DNA of 64,000 bases from CAVURW01 sp963743595. GTDB taxonomy: Bacteria; Verrucomicrobiota; Verrucomicrobiia; Methylacidiphilales; UBA1321. The DNA lies in contig CAVURW010000036.1 of assembly GCA_963743595.1 (NCBI GenBank), positions 3,682-67,681 of the forward strand, in the 5' to 3' direction. The first letter of the stretch is position 1. Each line of letters starts with the position of its first letter. Positions 46,302 to 54,841 of this stretch are shown in pieces. The position numbers were made by a program, and so were the translations under genes. The notes under the pieces are model-generated. The model saw only the letters and a program-made list of their open reading frames with translations. It was not told the DNA's origin and did not search any database.

Positions 46302-46733
46302 ATGTCTAAAGAAAACAACTCCAAAGTCGAAGCCATCATTTCCCAGTACATGAGTGAGCTCGGAAAACGTGGCGGTTCCAGAACCACTGAGAAGAAAGTG
46401 AAGTCCGCTGTCGATAACGTCGGCAAGGCTCGCCAAGTGCGCCAAGAGAAGATGCAACGTTGGATGAGAGAAGCGGCTGAAGCGGTCACAACCGACATCA
46501 TCGCTCATTTGCAAGCGGTCGGTCCAGATCAAATCAAAGCACGCATCGCAGACCCCTCCACATTGGAGACCGCGTTCCATCAAATTGTCTTCACGCACAT
46601 CAGCCGTTCCCGCTCTGACGAGTCCAAGCGCCGCAAGGACTGGAAAACGCGTCACCAAGAAAAGGTCACACGTACAGCTGCAGCTCCCGTCGCTGCACCT
46701 GCCGTAGCGGAACCTGCTCTGGCCGTTCACTAA
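46302..46733 (+). CDS. small basic helical protein, unknown
   Basis: A 143-residue protein, strongly helical and basic. Residues 1-60 are Lys/Arg/Glu-rich (GKRGGSRTTEKKVKSAVDNV). The middle is amphipathic, and the end is an Ala/Pro/Val tail (AAAPVAAPAVAEP). I do not recognise a family. No signal peptide. The basic body with an Ala/Pro tail recalls nucleic-acid-binding proteins, but this is only composition. It is divergent from the three-gene unknown operon and is followed by a terminator at 46772, so it is a single-gene unit. Confidence 0.65.
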   Translation: MSKENNSKVEAIISQYMSELGKRGGSRTTEKKVKSAVDNVGKARQVRQEKMQRWMREAAEAVTTDIIAHLQAVGPDQIKARIADPSTLETAFHQIVFTHISRSRSDESKRRKDWKTRHQEKVTRTAAAPVAAPAVAEPALAVH

Positions 46734-46771
46734 TTCGGCTCAGAATCGGTTATCGGTTCTGAACATAAATC

Positions 46772-46801
46772 GCCTCTGGGCTCACTTCCAGGGGCTTTTT
46801 T
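46772..46801 (+). terminator. Rho-independent terminator
   Basis: GCCTCTGG pairs with CCAGGGGC over 8 bp (one G-T pair) across an 8-base loop and is followed by TTTTTT. It ends the 143-residue gene's transcript. Confidence 0.88.
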
Positions 46802-46862
46802 GTGACTTAAAACGTCATTCTGCGCCGCTGTTCGAGCGTACAGATCTGTGTACATTGTCTGC

Positions 46863-47357
46863 ATGAGATTGCCTGATCGCTTTGACCTAGCCGTTCGAAA
46901 GATCCGAACCACCGCAGATACTCATCGACAGATCGACATTCTGCTCGGTGCGCTTCTGGCACAAAAGACCCTCTTTCTCTGGAATATCGGCACGCAAGAA
47001 ACGCCGGCTCCCGCCATATCCGAGATCGAGGGGACCCCGGCCATGATCGTTTTCTCCGATGCCCTGCGCCTCTCAGAAGCGATGGACAATTACGACTCCG
47101 ACTCCTCGAAGAGGAACATCGATTCAACCGGCCTGATCGCCCTCACCTCAGACCACGCATTTGCCACGGCAATCGCCCTAAACACCGCACTTCTCGTCAA
47201 TCCCCTCTCCGGTGAGGATACTTTCTACGTCTCCAAAGAACATCTGGAACCGTTCTACAATGAATGGCGGGCCTCGGTGCAGAGCCAAGCGCTGGGGTTT
47301 TGGATCCCGAATATCACCACGGAAGAAGAGGATTTCTGGCAAGAACAGGGTCTCTGA
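46863..47357 (+). CDS. SseB-like domain protein (tentative)
   Basis: A 164-residue soluble protein from the ATG at 46863 (MRLPDRFDLAVRKI). The body reads ALLAQKTLFLWNIG, GTPAMIVFSDALRLSEAM and TALLVNPLSGEDTFYVSKEH, then a helix. This order (a small strand-rich fold with a target-value 'P-x-x-VFSD' phrase and a late 'NP-x-x' loop) recalls the N-terminal domain of SseB-like proteins, which have poorly defined roles, sometimes beside secretion systems. The resemblance is by pattern and unverified. A GTG at 46848 is an alternative start. There is no ribosome site. It lies between a terminator and the fucosidase gene. Confidence 0.6.
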   Translation: MRLPDRFDLAVRKIRTTADTHRQIDILLGALLAQKTLFLWNIGTQETPAPAISEIEGTPAMIVFSDALRLSEAMDNYDSDSSKRNIDSTGLIALTSDHAFATAIALNTALLVNPLSGEDTFYVSKEHLEPFYNEWRASVQSQALGFWIPNITTEEEDFWQEQGL

Positions 47358-47407
47358 TTTCGTCTGAATTCGTGAAACTTTTTGAAACGTGGCGGGTTTC
47401 GATCTCT

Positions 47408-48925
47408 ATGTCCCGCCCTTTTTGTTCTCCAAACCGCTTCACCCTTTGCTTTATAAGCACACTCATTGCGCTGGTTTGCCTGGGCTCGCACGCCACTGCG
47501 CAAACGCCGACTCCAGCCGATTCGAGCGGTGATCCCTTCGCCCCGACGACGCAGTCGTTTAACAACTACAAATGTCCGGAGTGGTTTCGCGACGCCAAGT
47601 TCGGGATCTGGTCGCACTGGGGAGCTGACTCCGTTCCGGGCATCTCCAATAACTACGCACATGATATGTGGACCCAAGGCGGTTCCGACTACAACTGGCA
47701 CCTGGCGCATTACGGACACCCCAGCAAGGTGGGCTACCTGGACGTGATCGAGAGCTGGAAAGCGGAGAAATGGGATCCCGACGCCTTGGTGGCGAAGTAC
47801 AAAGCGGCAGGCGCGCGCTACGTGGTTGCACTGGCGACTCACCACGATAACGTCGATTGTTTCGATTCTACTTATCACGAGTGGAATTCCGTAAAGCACG
47901 GCCCGCACAAGGACATCGTGGGTCTCTGGCGCGCCGCGACTCTGAAGGCCGGTTTACGCTTCGGTGTCTCCTCCCACGCGGATGAACGGGGCTGGAATTA
48001 CATGTACGGCGCCCGGCTCTCGGATACGACAGGTCCGCTCGCAGGCGTCCCGTACCAGGGAGCGAATCCCGCGTACGCCGCGCTCTACAACGATCCCAAA
48101 AGCGGCAAGGATAAGCCGCCGGAGAGCTGGAAGGCAGAGTGGCTACAGCGTCACACCGAGCTCGTGGATAAATATCACCCGGACCTGCTCTACTTTGACG
48201 GCGGAATTCCCCACGGCGATTACGGAATGAAACTCATCGCACACTATCTCAATAACAACGCTAAAGAGCACGGCGGGCAGGAAGAGGCGGTGGTGAATGT
48301 GAAGGCGGGCTCGTTCGTAAAAGACTACGAGCGCGGCGTCTCAGCTGTTATCGCTGATAAGCCTTGGCAAGACGACACCTCGCTGGCCGGATGGTTTTAC
48401 ATCAACCGAAATCCACATGCAGACGGCCACTCGCTTGCCAAGAGCGCTCCGACCGTGATTCACACACTCATTGATGTCGTGAGCAAGAACGGGAATCTCC
48501 TCATCAATATGCCTCAAAAAGGCGACGGTAGCCTCTACCCGGAGTGCGAAGACGTGCTGGCCGAGTTGACCAAGTGGATACCGATCAATGGCGAAGGCAT
48601 TTATGAGACGCGACCCTGGACCGATTTCGGTGAAGGGCCGAACATCATCGAGGCCAAGTACATGAACGAGCTGAACCAGCCGCTCACCTGGCAAGACATT
48701 CGTTATACGACCAAGGGAACGGTTCTCTATGCGTTCTGTTGCGGCATTCCGCAGGGTCCTGTGAAGATGACGAAGCTGGCATCAATTGCCGATAAAGTTA
48801 AGAGCATTAGCTTGTTGGGCAGCACCGAGAAGATCGATTGGAAAGCCGGTGCCGATGGCGTGACCATTCAGCCGAGCGCTAAATGGCCCTGCGACCACGC
48901 GATCTGCTACAAGATCGTTCAATAG
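47408..48925 (+). CDS. secreted alpha-L-fucosidase, GH29
   Basis: A 505-residue exported GH29 enzyme that removes alpha-L-fucose from glycans. The start at 47408 opens a signal peptide (MSRPFCSPNRFTLCFISTLI, then ALVCLGSHATAQ). The catalytic barrel contains WFRDAKFGIWSHWG, ARYVVALATHHDNVDCFDS and RFGVSSHADERGWNY. YHPDLLYFDGGIPHGDYG contains the Asp expected to be the nucleophile. NGNLLINMPQKGDGSLYPE is the usual late GH29 motif, followed by a beta-sandwich. The length is normal. With the GH35 enzyme at 26-29 kb it points to scavenging of galactose- and fucose-bearing glycans, although the two genes are 18 kb apart. No transporter adjoins it. Confidence 0.93.
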   Translation: MSRPFCSPNRFTLCFISTLIALVCLGSHATAQTPTPADSSGDPFAPTTQSFNNYKCPEWFRDAKFGIWSHWGADSVPGISNNYAHDMWTQGGSDYNWHLAHYGHPSKVGYLDVIESWKAEKWDPDALVAKYKAAGARYVVALATHHDNVDCFDSTYHEWNSVKHGPHKDIVGLWRAATLKAGLRFGVSSHADERGWNYMYGARLSDTTGPLAGVPYQGANPAYAALYNDPKSGKDKPPESWKAEWLQRHTELVDKYHPDLLYFDGGIPHGDYGMKLIAHYLNNNAKEHGGQEEAVVNVKAGSFVKDYERGVSAVIADKPWQDDTSLAGWFYINRNPHADGHSLAKSAPTVIHTLIDVVSKNGNLLINMPQKGDGSLYPECEDVLAELTKWIPINGEGIYETRPWTDFGEGPNIIEAKYMNELNQPLTWQDIRYTTKGTVLYAFCCGIPQGPVKMTKLASIADKVKSISLLGSTEKIDWKAGADGVTIQPSAKWPCDHAICYKIVQ

Positions 48926-48965
48926 AGGCTTTATTCGGAGCGTGCGGTCTGCTAATCGCTGAATC

Positions 48966-50408
48966 GTGCGTACTCTTTCACGGTTCGGCGAGAAATTTAG
49001 CCGGTTCGATCGCTGGATCCAGAAGCGCCTTGCGCTGATCTATTTGATCATAGCCCTGCCCTGTATTTTTGTATTCAGCCTGCTCACCCCGCCCATGGGC
49101 GCGACCGATGAGAGCAGCCATTTCATTCGCTCCCTGGAGATTTCTGAGGGCGGCTTCTTTCCCTCCGTCAACCCGCCAAACCCACCCGGTGCCTGGGTGG
49201 AGGGCGATGTGGAAAAATTCGCGCTCTCGCCGCTGTTCCAACGCAACGTCGATATTACCTTCATCCACGACACGGCAGCGCAGACGTTCTTGACCTCGAG
49301 CGAAGAAGAGCGTCGAGAAGTCCGCGATCTCGGCTGGAAAGGCGACCGGGTCTTTCTCTGCGTGCCCACGACCTCATCGTACCCTGCAACCAGTTATGCC
49401 GTGACGGCGGTGACGCTTTTCGTTTGCCGCTGTTCAGGCGCGACTCTTCTGGAATCGTTTTACATGGGACGCTTGGCCAATGGCGTGGTCTCGGCTTTCA
49501 CTTGCGCTCTGGCCTTGTGGTTGTGCGGCCGCTTTCGATTCTTTCTCTTCGCCGTTCTGAGCTTTCCGATGACTCTCTACCTTCAGGCATCGTACTCGCA
49601 AGATGCCGCGATCATCAATGCCTCGGCGCTTGTCGTCGCTCTACTCTGTACCGACCGCGCAGTTCCCTTTTTTGTGAAATGGATTCCGCTGGGCGTTCTG
49701 ATGTTTTGCATCGTCGCCGCAAAAATCTTTTACGCGCCTCTCTACCTGCTCACGTTTGTCGCGATCGAGTCACTTCGCGAAAGGCGGTACCGCGCTCTCA
49801 TTCTTGCTCTCTCTTTTTCCATGATCTTGGTTCACAGTGCGTTAGAACCCCAAGTACCGCACGTTCGAGGCCCTCGCGCTAACGTCCAAGAACAGGTAAA
49901 GATCGTCACCCACAACCCGCGGACCTTTATCGTCGCTTGTTTCAATACGATCTACACGAAGGGAACCGATTTTCTGGAGGAGATCGTCGGCGTTTTAGGC
50001 TATTTAGAGGTCCCACTGCCCATCGCTTTGTACCGACTTTTCTTCATCGCCTTACTCAGTGGGTTGACACGCGATTTTCTCGATTTAAGGGAGACTCATC
50101 GCGCGGCGTATATCGGTAGTTCGTTGGCATCCCTGGGAGTCCTTGCTGCGATCGGCATGGGCATTTTGCTGATCGAGTACGTGTTCTGGTCGGTGCCCGG
50201 CGGCTCCACTATCGAAGGAATACAAGGCCGCTATTTTCTCCCGCTGCTCATCTTTACGGTTGCTGCGCTAGGCCGCGATGTGCAACGTCCATCCTCGCGA
50301 GATCCGAGCCATTTGCTCTCAGCACTTTCGACGGTGACCTGCGTCGGAGTTGCCCTGACGACACCTTTTCTTTTAGTCCGCACTACAATCTCCTATTTGT
50401 ACTCGTAG
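48966..50408 (+). CDS. DUF2142 polytopic membrane protein
   Basis: A 480-residue membrane protein starting at GTG 48966. It has about ten hydrophobic segments. Following the first, FSLLTPPMGATDESSHFIRS matches the conserved 'P-P-D-E-x-x-H' loop of DUF2142 proteins. The C-terminal segment GIQGRYFLPLLIF is also typical. DUF2142 members often sit near glycosyltransferases and polysaccharide genes and may be GT-C-like. Here a GT2 gene lies 0.8 kb downstream, beyond a TetR gene. Biochemical role unknown. Confidence 0.8.
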   Translation: MRTLSRFGEKFSRFDRWIQKRLALIYLIIALPCIFVFSLLTPPMGATDESSHFIRSLEISEGGFFPSVNPPNPPGAWVEGDVEKFALSPLFQRNVDITFIHDTAAQTFLTSSEEERREVRDLGWKGDRVFLCVPTTSSYPATSYAVTAVTLFVCRCSGATLLESFYMGRLANGVVSAFTCALALWLCGRFRFFLFAVLSFPMTLYLQASYSQDAAIINASALVVALLCTDRAVPFFVKWIPLGVLMFCIVAAKIFYAPLYLLTFVAIESLRERRYRALILALSFSMILVHSALEPQVPHVRGPRANVQEQVKIVTHNPRTFIVACFNTIYTKGTDFLEEIVGVLGYLEVPLPIALYRLFFIALLSGLTRDFLDLRETHRAAYIGSSLASLGVLAAIGMGILLIEYVFWSVPGGSTIEGIQGRYFLPLLIFTVAALGRDVQRPSSRDPSHLLSALSTVTCVGVALTTPFLLVRTTISYLYS

Positions 50409-50511
50409 TGCCTCATCCCCGGAATTTCTCAATCGCTTCGCCCTAGCGTTTAATTTGTAACTACTATCACTTCAATAGTCGACTCGCATAAAGTATTTCC
50501 GGGAAACCCCT

Positions 50512-50540
50512 TGATTATACCGATCAGTCAACTATAGTGG
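50512..50540 (+). promoter_or_regulatory. tetR promoter with NemR-like operator
   Basis: A -35-like TTGATT (50512-50517) and a -10-like TATAGT (50534-50539) are separated by 16 bp. The interval 50517-50532 matches 13 of 16 positions of the NemR-type palindrome TAGACCGATCGGTCTA, as I recall it. This suggests autoregulation by the adjacent TetR protein. Confidence 0.55.
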
Positions 50541-50544
50541 TCCT

Positions 50545-51165
50545 ATGAACCCGCGTGGTGACACTAAGAACCGACTTCTCCAAACCGCTATGGAGCTTAT
50601 CTCCCTCAGCAGCTACGGCTCCGTGAGCGTGGATGATATTTGCAACCAGGCGGGCGTAAATAAAGGCAGCTTTTACTACGCGTTTAAGAGCAAATCTGAC
50701 CTAGCTGTGGCCGCTTTTGAGCGCCATTGGGAAGCAAAGCAACCGCGTCTCGAGGAAATCTTTAATCCCGGTAAACCAGCCGTCCTACGCCTGGAACTGT
50801 ATTGCGACCGTTTGGTGGAGGATCAACTCCAGAAATACAAGAGTTACGGTAAGATGCTGGGTTGCCCGTTCTGCTCCGTTGGCTCGGAATTGAGCACACA
50901 AGACGAAAAGATTCGGAAAAAGGCCGAGGAGATGAGTGCGCGCTACATGAAGTTGCTCAAGTCACTTGTCGTAGATCTCCTCGCTGAAGATGCCATCCGC
51001 GCCGGTGAACCGGAAGAATTAACCCAGGAGATGTACTCATTCGCGATCGGTGTCATTCTCCAGGCGAAGATCGAGAATAACCCTGCGCACATGGCCCATT
51101 TTAAACCGGGGCTGTGGCGTTTGCTCGGAGTACGCCAGCCGCAAGCCGCGCTGGTAACTTCATAA
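50545..51165 (+). CDS. TetR/AcrR-family transcriptional regulator
   Basis: A 206-residue one-component repressor. The N-terminal helix-turn-helix covers residues 8-58, with VSVDDICNQAGVNKGSFYYAFKSK as recognition region (two adjoining halves). The C-terminal ligand domain has GCPFCSVGSELS near residue 110, where NemR-type regulators have a similar Cys-containing 'GC-x-x-x-N' phrase. A Cys-based sensor of electrophiles is therefore possible (inference). A palindrome like the NemR operator overlaps its own promoter. A related half-site and nonamer lie before the TolC-type gene at 11551, a possible distant target. It is followed 45 bp later by a GT2 gene. Confidence 0.9.
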   Translation: MNPRGDTKNRLLQTAMELISLSSYGSVSVDDICNQAGVNKGSFYYAFKSKSDLAVAAFERHWEAKQPRLEEIFNPGKPAVLRLELYCDRLVEDQLQKYKSYGKMLGCPFCSVGSELSTQDEKIRKKAEEMSARYMKLLKSLVVDLLAEDAIRAGEPEELTQEMYSFAIGVILQAKIENNPAHMAHFKPGLWRLLGVRQPQAALVTS

Positions 51166-51210
51166 GAGTCGATACTTGTGATCCAGGTCGGCGTTTGATA
51201 CGGTACCTAG

Positions 51211-51924
51211 ATGGAAGCCGTTGATTCACCTAGACTTGCGTCGAGTGGTCGTGAATCTGTGGTGGTTTTGGTCCCCGTTCATAATGAGGCGCCCACCATC
51301 GGCGGCCTCGTCCGCCACATCCTTTCCCTGGGTTTCCCGGTCTGGGTGCTCGATGACGGCAGCTCGGATGATTCCGGCAAAAAAGCTGAGCGTGAGGGAG
51401 CCACCGTTTTTCGATTAGGCGAGCAGGGCCAAGGCAAGACAGCCGCGTTGCGGGTGGGTTTGGAACGGGTCTCCGAGCACAGGCCCGCCGTGGATTGGGT
51501 ATTCACCTGCGATGGCGATGGTCAACACGAGCCCGGTGATTTGGTGCGATTCTGGGCTGTACGCGACCGCGCCGACCTCGTCGTGGGAAATCGCCTGCCC
51601 GATGCCGCCGCAATGCCCTTCTTCCGACGCTGGACGAATCGCGCCATGTCCGCGCTGCTGCGACTCCTCTACGGAGTGCATGTACGCGACACTCAATGCG
51701 GGCTGCGATTGATCCGGACGAGCTGGTTACGGGATTGGCGGCCTCGCGGGAATCGGTTCGAGTTCGAGACAGAGCTCTCCGTGCTCTCCGCACTGCGGCG
51801 CGGACGCGTGGAAAATGTGGAGATTCGCGCTGTTTACGGCCAGGAAATATCAAAGATCCAGCCGGTGCAAGACGCGGTGAATTTTGCGCGATTATTAACG
51901 AAGTTGAGGGCAACTGCGCGGTAA
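51211..51924 (+). CDS. family 2 glycosyltransferase (dolichol-phosphate-mannose-synthase-like)
   Basis: A 237-residue soluble GT2 enzyme of the DPM1/polyprenyl-phosphate glycosyltransferase type, which moves a sugar from a nucleotide to a lipid carrier or another acceptor. VLVPVHNEAPTIGGLVRHIL is the opening, WVLDDGSSDDSG the nucleotide-binding Asp pair and FTCDGDGQHEPGDL the DxD motif. VRDTQCGLRLIRTSWL and GNRFEFETELSVLS are typical. There are no C-terminal membrane helices. Such enzymes often feed lipid-linked sugars to GT-C membrane proteins such as the products at 3709 and 48966 (inference). Confidence 0.87.
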   Translation: MEAVDSPRLASSGRESVVVLVPVHNEAPTIGGLVRHILSLGFPVWVLDDGSSDDSGKKAEREGATVFRLGEQGQGKTAALRVGLERVSEHRPAVDWVFTCDGDGQHEPGDLVRFWAVRDRADLVVGNRLPDAAAMPFFRRWTNRAMSALLRLLYGVHVRDTQCGLRLIRTSWLRDWRPRGNRFEFETELSVLSALRRGRVENVEIRAVYGQEISKIQPVQDAVNFARLLTKLRATAR

Positions 51925-51934
51925 CCGATGCGCT

Positions 51935-52447
51935 TTACCGGTAGAACGTCGCTTCCAACAATCGCGCCGACTCAATAAAGCCCTCGTGAAGCACTTGTGA
52001 GCGCTGGGAGGCGAGCAACAGCGCTTCTACGGCGCTGGCCCGCGTATCGGCCCCCAGCAACCGCGCAGCGGCCTTCGGCAGGGCATTATCCTCCCCACTG
52101 GAGGCTTTGATTCGAAACGCCGTGCTCTCTTCCGGGCTCATGCATCCTTGAACCAAATCAAAATAAGCCGGATCGATCGGAACCCGTGCCATTTCGAGTA
52201 ACGCAAAGCCTCGAAAGATGCTGGCGACGTACGCAATTCGAGCCGATCTCTGGTTATGGTGAAGCGCCAGAGTATAGTCCCCCACCGTCATGCCACGCTG
52301 CTTCGCGGCATCGATGATCTCCTGACTTATCGTAAACGTTTTTCGCACTTTAGTGGCCACGGAGGGAGGGTAGAGCCTGTTCCGGCGTTGGTCAAACTCA
52401 GGAAAAAATGAGATGGATCGATGAAAAAGAAAGCCGTCGGTAAGCAT
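51935..52447 (-). CDS. hypothetical protein with ribbon-helix-helix-like N-terminus
   Basis: A 170-residue soluble protein if started at the ATG at 52447; starting at the GTG at 52360 gives 141 residues beginning VATKVRKTFTIS. From there KTFTISQEIIDAAKQRGMTV resembles the strand-helix part of ribbon-helix-helix DNA-binding proteins. The remaining 100 residues are helical and unrecognised. Neither start has a ribosome site. It diverges from the GbsR-like gene across about 122 bp, or 209 bp with the GTG start. It converges on the GT2 gene with 10 bp between stops. Function unknown. Confidence 0.6.
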   Translation of the reverse strand: MLTDGFLFHRSISFFPEFDQRRNRLYPPSVATKVRKTFTISQEIIDAAKQRGMTVGDYTLALHHNQRSARIAYVASIFRGFALLEMARVPIDPAYFDLVQGCMSPEESTAFRIKASSGEDNALPKAAARLLGADTRASAVEALLLASQRSQVLHEGFIESARLLEATFYR

Positions 52448-52534
52448 TTTAGGAAATTGGCCGATAGAAGAGGCGAGATATGAGCGCGCCCGTGGCTAGT
52501 GGTTTAGACGAAGTAAGAAAAGAGCTCAACCGAT

Positions 52535-52568
52535 TTGACAGTTCGCTGTTTTCAGTAAATACTGAAAA
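52535..52568 (+). promoter_or_regulatory. promoter and perfect 20-bp palindrome before the GbsR-like gene
   Basis: TTGACA (52535-52540) and AATACT (52558-52563) are spaced 17 bp. TTTTCAGTA (549-557), AA, TACTGAAAA (560-568) form a perfect inverted repeat covering the -10 and ending one base before the ATG at 52570. This is a likely autoregulatory operator. The predicted transcript starts at or within a base or two of the ATG. Confidence 0.72.
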
Positions 52569-52569
52569 T

Positions 52570-53130
52570 ATGAGCGACACCCCCCCACCTCTCCCCCCAA
52601 CACCTCTCGCCGCTGCTCGTGACGAATTCGTGGCCCAATGGGGTGCCATCGGCAGCTCGTGGGGCATCAATCGCACCATGGCGCAAATCCATGCACTGCT
52701 CCTAACCAGCGATACAGCGCTGACCACGGACGACGTCATGCTTGACCTGAAAATCAGTCGTGGTAACGCTCACCAAAACTTGCGCGAACTCGTTGGCTGG
52801 GGTCTCGTCCGTAACGTTATCCGTAAAGGCGAGCGCAAAGAATTTTTCGAAGCTGAAAAAGATATTTGGCGCATGTTCTGCATCATCGCTCGCGAGCGTA
52901 AACGCCGGGAGATCGAGCCCGCCCTTAAGGCACTGAAGCTTTGTGACGATCAGACTCGGGATCTCAAAGGCGACAAGGCTGTAGCGTTCAACAAACAAAT
53001 CCACTCGCTCAGCGAATTCGTCTCTCAAGCCGATCAAATTCTCGAGCACATCTCCCGCGCCGAGGAAAACTCCGTTCTCCCGTTCCTTCTCAAAACCTTC
53101 TCCCGCACTTCTGCAATCAAGAAAATCTGA
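52570..53130 (+). CDS. GbsR/MarR-like transcriptional regulator
   Basis: A 186-residue winged-helix regulator of the GbsR group, whose members control osmolyte (choline, betaine, ectoine) genes. WGAIGSSWGINRTMAQIHAL and DVMLDLKISRGNAHQNLREL span the helix-turn-helix and KGERKEFFEAEKDIWRMF the wing. The C-terminus is helical, probably for dimerisation. I start it at 52570 (MSDTPPPLPP). An in-frame ATG at 52480 would add 30 residues, but a strong promoter and perfect palindrome lie inside that stretch. No ribosome site precedes 52570, so the mRNA may be leaderless. No osmolyte gene is adjacent. A 40-residue basic protein follows 9 bp later. Confidence 0.82.
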   Translation: MSDTPPPLPPTPLAAARDEFVAQWGAIGSSWGINRTMAQIHALLLTSDTALTTDDVMLDLKISRGNAHQNLRELVGWGLVRNVIRKGERKEFFEAEKDIWRMFCIIARERKRREIEPALKALKLCDDQTRDLKGDKAVAFNKQIHSLSEFVSQADQILEHISRAEENSVLPFLLKTFSRTSAIKKI

Positions 53131-53139
53131 GGTTCCCCT

Positions 53140-53262
53140 ATGAAAAAGACCAAGCAAATGCTCGCAGCTGTCGTTCGGCACCAAAAACCCCGCGCCACCG
53201 CCAAGGCCGTCCGGAAGTACTCGCACTACCGCAAGTACGTGCGGGAAGAGCTCCTTTCTTAG
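53140..53262 (+). CDS. 40-residue basic protein downstream of the GbsR-like gene
   Basis: A small reading frame encodes MKKTKQMLAAVVRHQKPRAT, then AKAVRKYSHYRKYVREELLS. GAGG (53129-53132) overlapping the regulator's stop sits seven bases before the ATG, a better ribosome site than most genes here have. The peptide is strongly basic (about 13 Lys/Arg/His in 40), helical, and has no membrane segment. It is probably cotranscribed with the regulator. I recognise no family. It may bind nucleic acid or the regulator. Confidence 0.6.
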   Translation: MKKTKQMLAAVVRHQKPRATAKAVRKYSHYRKYVREELLS

Positions 53263-53316
53263 TCGTTACAAAACATCTAAGAGACACGCCTCCTAGCGTT
53301 TGCTACATCTTGGCTC

Positions 53317-53859
53317 ATGGAGCATAAGATGCATCCGCCTGGTCCATGGGACGATTTCCTTGTCCGCTGTATCGGCCTCTACAAGATAGTTAAGGCGATC
53401 TGCGCGATTGCCCTCGGGATCACGTTGCTGTGCCTAGCGCAACGTGACATCCCAGACATGATTCATGATTGGGCCACCCTGCTTCGACTCAACGCCGAAG
53501 GGCCCCTACTGAATTACATCATCGATAAAGCCCGCTCCCTCACGCCGTTTCGCATGGAAGCGGCCGCAGACCTCGTATTCGTCTACTCCGTTGTCTTCGC
53601 CGTGGAAGGCTACGGGCTCTACAATCGAAAAACGTGGGCTGAGTACCTCGTCAGCGTCTCCACCGCCATTCCCCTGCCCTTTGAGATCGGGGCACTCTGC
53701 TACCAGCCCGGCATCATCAAAACCATCCTGCTCATCGGCAACGCAGCGATCCTGATCTTCCTGATCCGTCGCATCTTGGAAGAACGGGTCGCCAAGCGTC
53801 TCCTGCTCGAGGCACATACCACTGCTGCGGCAGAGCCCCCAGCGGCTCCTACTCCTTAG
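53317..53859 (+). CDS. DUF2127 membrane protein
   Basis: A 180-residue inner-membrane protein with four hydrophobic segments: about 22-40, 78-97, 105-122 and 130-150. GLYKIVKAICAIALGITLL and VVFAVEGYGLYNRKTWAEYL match DUF2127 proteins, which have no established function. The C-terminus is a short Ala/Pro-rich cytoplasmic tail. The stop overlaps the end of the convergent FMN reductase gene by 4 bp. Single-gene unit. Confidence 0.82.
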   Translation: MEHKMHPPGPWDDFLVRCIGLYKIVKAICAIALGITLLCLAQRDIPDMIHDWATLLRLNAEGPLLNYIIDKARSLTPFRMEAAADLVFVYSVVFAVEGYGLYNRKTWAEYLVSVSTAIPLPFEIGALCYQPGIIKTILLIGNAAILIFLIRRILEERVAKRLLLEAHTTAAAEPPAAPTP

Positions 53860-54413
53860 GCCGCCTCGCTATCGTACCGAATCTTTACGGACGCTTCAGC
53901 CAAATTCTGAATCCGCGCAGTCAGTGCCGCGTTTGGCAATCGATTTGGCGTAAAATCCTCCTCCTGCGCATAAACAAACCGCGGAATGATCAGGCATCGA
54001 TAATCCAGCATCAAACTATTCGCCAAACTCATGATCGACATGTAGCTCATCGCACCGCCAGCGGCGCACAGAAATCCCACCGTCTTGTTCTCCCAAGCCG
54101 AACCGGTTAGCTCGACCAGGTTTTTGACGGCAGCGGAGGCGTCGAAGGTATAAATCGGCGTGGCGACAATGATCACCCGGGACGGTTGAATCAGCTTCGA
54201 CAATTGAGGCACGTGGGGATCGTTGTAAGCCGACTCTCCGTCGCACAACGGCAACGTGTAATTGCGCAGATCGATAAACTGGTGAGTCACGCCGATCTTC
54301 CCATAGTGATCGAACAACACATTTGCCAAAATCCGGCTGAGGCTGGCCTCCCGCAACGAACCCGATATGACCGTGTATTCCGGTCGACTGCCTTGATTCG
54401 AGGTAGCGCTCAT
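53856..54413 (-). CDS. NADPH-dependent FMN reductase-like flavoprotein
   Basis: A 185-residue flavodoxin-fold protein. VISGSLREASLSRILANVL is the FMN phosphate-binding loop of NADPH-dependent FMN/azo reductases. ATPIYTFDASAAVKNLVEL follows as the second FMN contact and LCAAGGAMSYMSIMSLANSL as the third. It is expected to be a cytosolic homodimer reducing flavin or quinones with NAD(P)H. The substrate is unknown. It is the downstream neighbour of a response-regulator gene on the same strand (26 bp apart), so the two may be cotranscribed. Confidence 0.84.
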   Translation of the reverse strand: MSATSNQGSRPEYTVISGSLREASLSRILANVLFDHYGKIGVTHQFIDLRNYTLPLCDGESAYNDPHVPQLSKLIQPSRVIIVATPIYTFDASAAVKNLVELTGSAWENKTVGFLCAAGGAMSYMSIMSLANSLMLDYRCLIIPRFVYAQEEDFTPNRLPNAALTARIQNLAEASVKIRYDSEAA

Positions 54414-54439
54414 CGGGCAATAAGCCGAAAGAAAACCGA

Positions 54440-54841
54440 CTACTCGTTGTAAACCGTGATTTCCAACCCGAACAGACCTTCCACCTTTTGCATCATCGTC
54501 TGCATGCTGAAAGGCTTCGGCAGCAGCACGTCGAAGCCGTCGTCCTTAGCCTTCTCGGTCAGTTTATAGTCGAACAAACCGCTGATCAGGATGTATTTCG
54601 CGTTCGGGAAATTCGGGGCCAGCTTCTTCTTTAGCTCGATCCCATTCTCTCCCGGCAGGTTATAATCCAAGAGGAAAACGATCTTATCGGTGCTCGGCTG
54701 CAGCAGGCGAACGGCGCTCTCAGCATCCAAATAGCCAGAGACTTCGAACCGCTGACGGAGCCAGTCTTGGAGGAGATTATTTGTATCCGCGTTATCTTCA
54801 ACAATGACAACGGTATAGATAGCGGGTGTGGGTTCAGACAT
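54440..54841 (-). CDS. single-domain response regulator
   Basis: A 133-residue receiver domain from the ATG at 54841 (MSEPTPAIYTVVIVEDNADT). An upstream ATG at 54931 would add a 30-residue stretch of no receiver character. The acidic pocket is Glu15-Asp16. The phosphorylated Asp59 lies in FLLDYNLPGENG, the switch Ser in YILISGL and the conserved Lys in DVLLPKPFSM. There is no output domain, so it acts by protein contact, like CheY or Spo0F. No histidine kinase adjoins it. The FMN reductase gene lies directly downstream. Confidence 0.85.
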   Translation of the reverse strand: MSEPTPAIYTVVIVEDNADTNNLLQDWLRQRFEVSGYLDAESAVRLLQPSTDKIVFLLDYNLPGENGIELKKKLAPNFPNAKYILISGLFDYKLTEKAKDDGFDVLLPKPFSMQTMMQKVEGLFGLEITVYNE

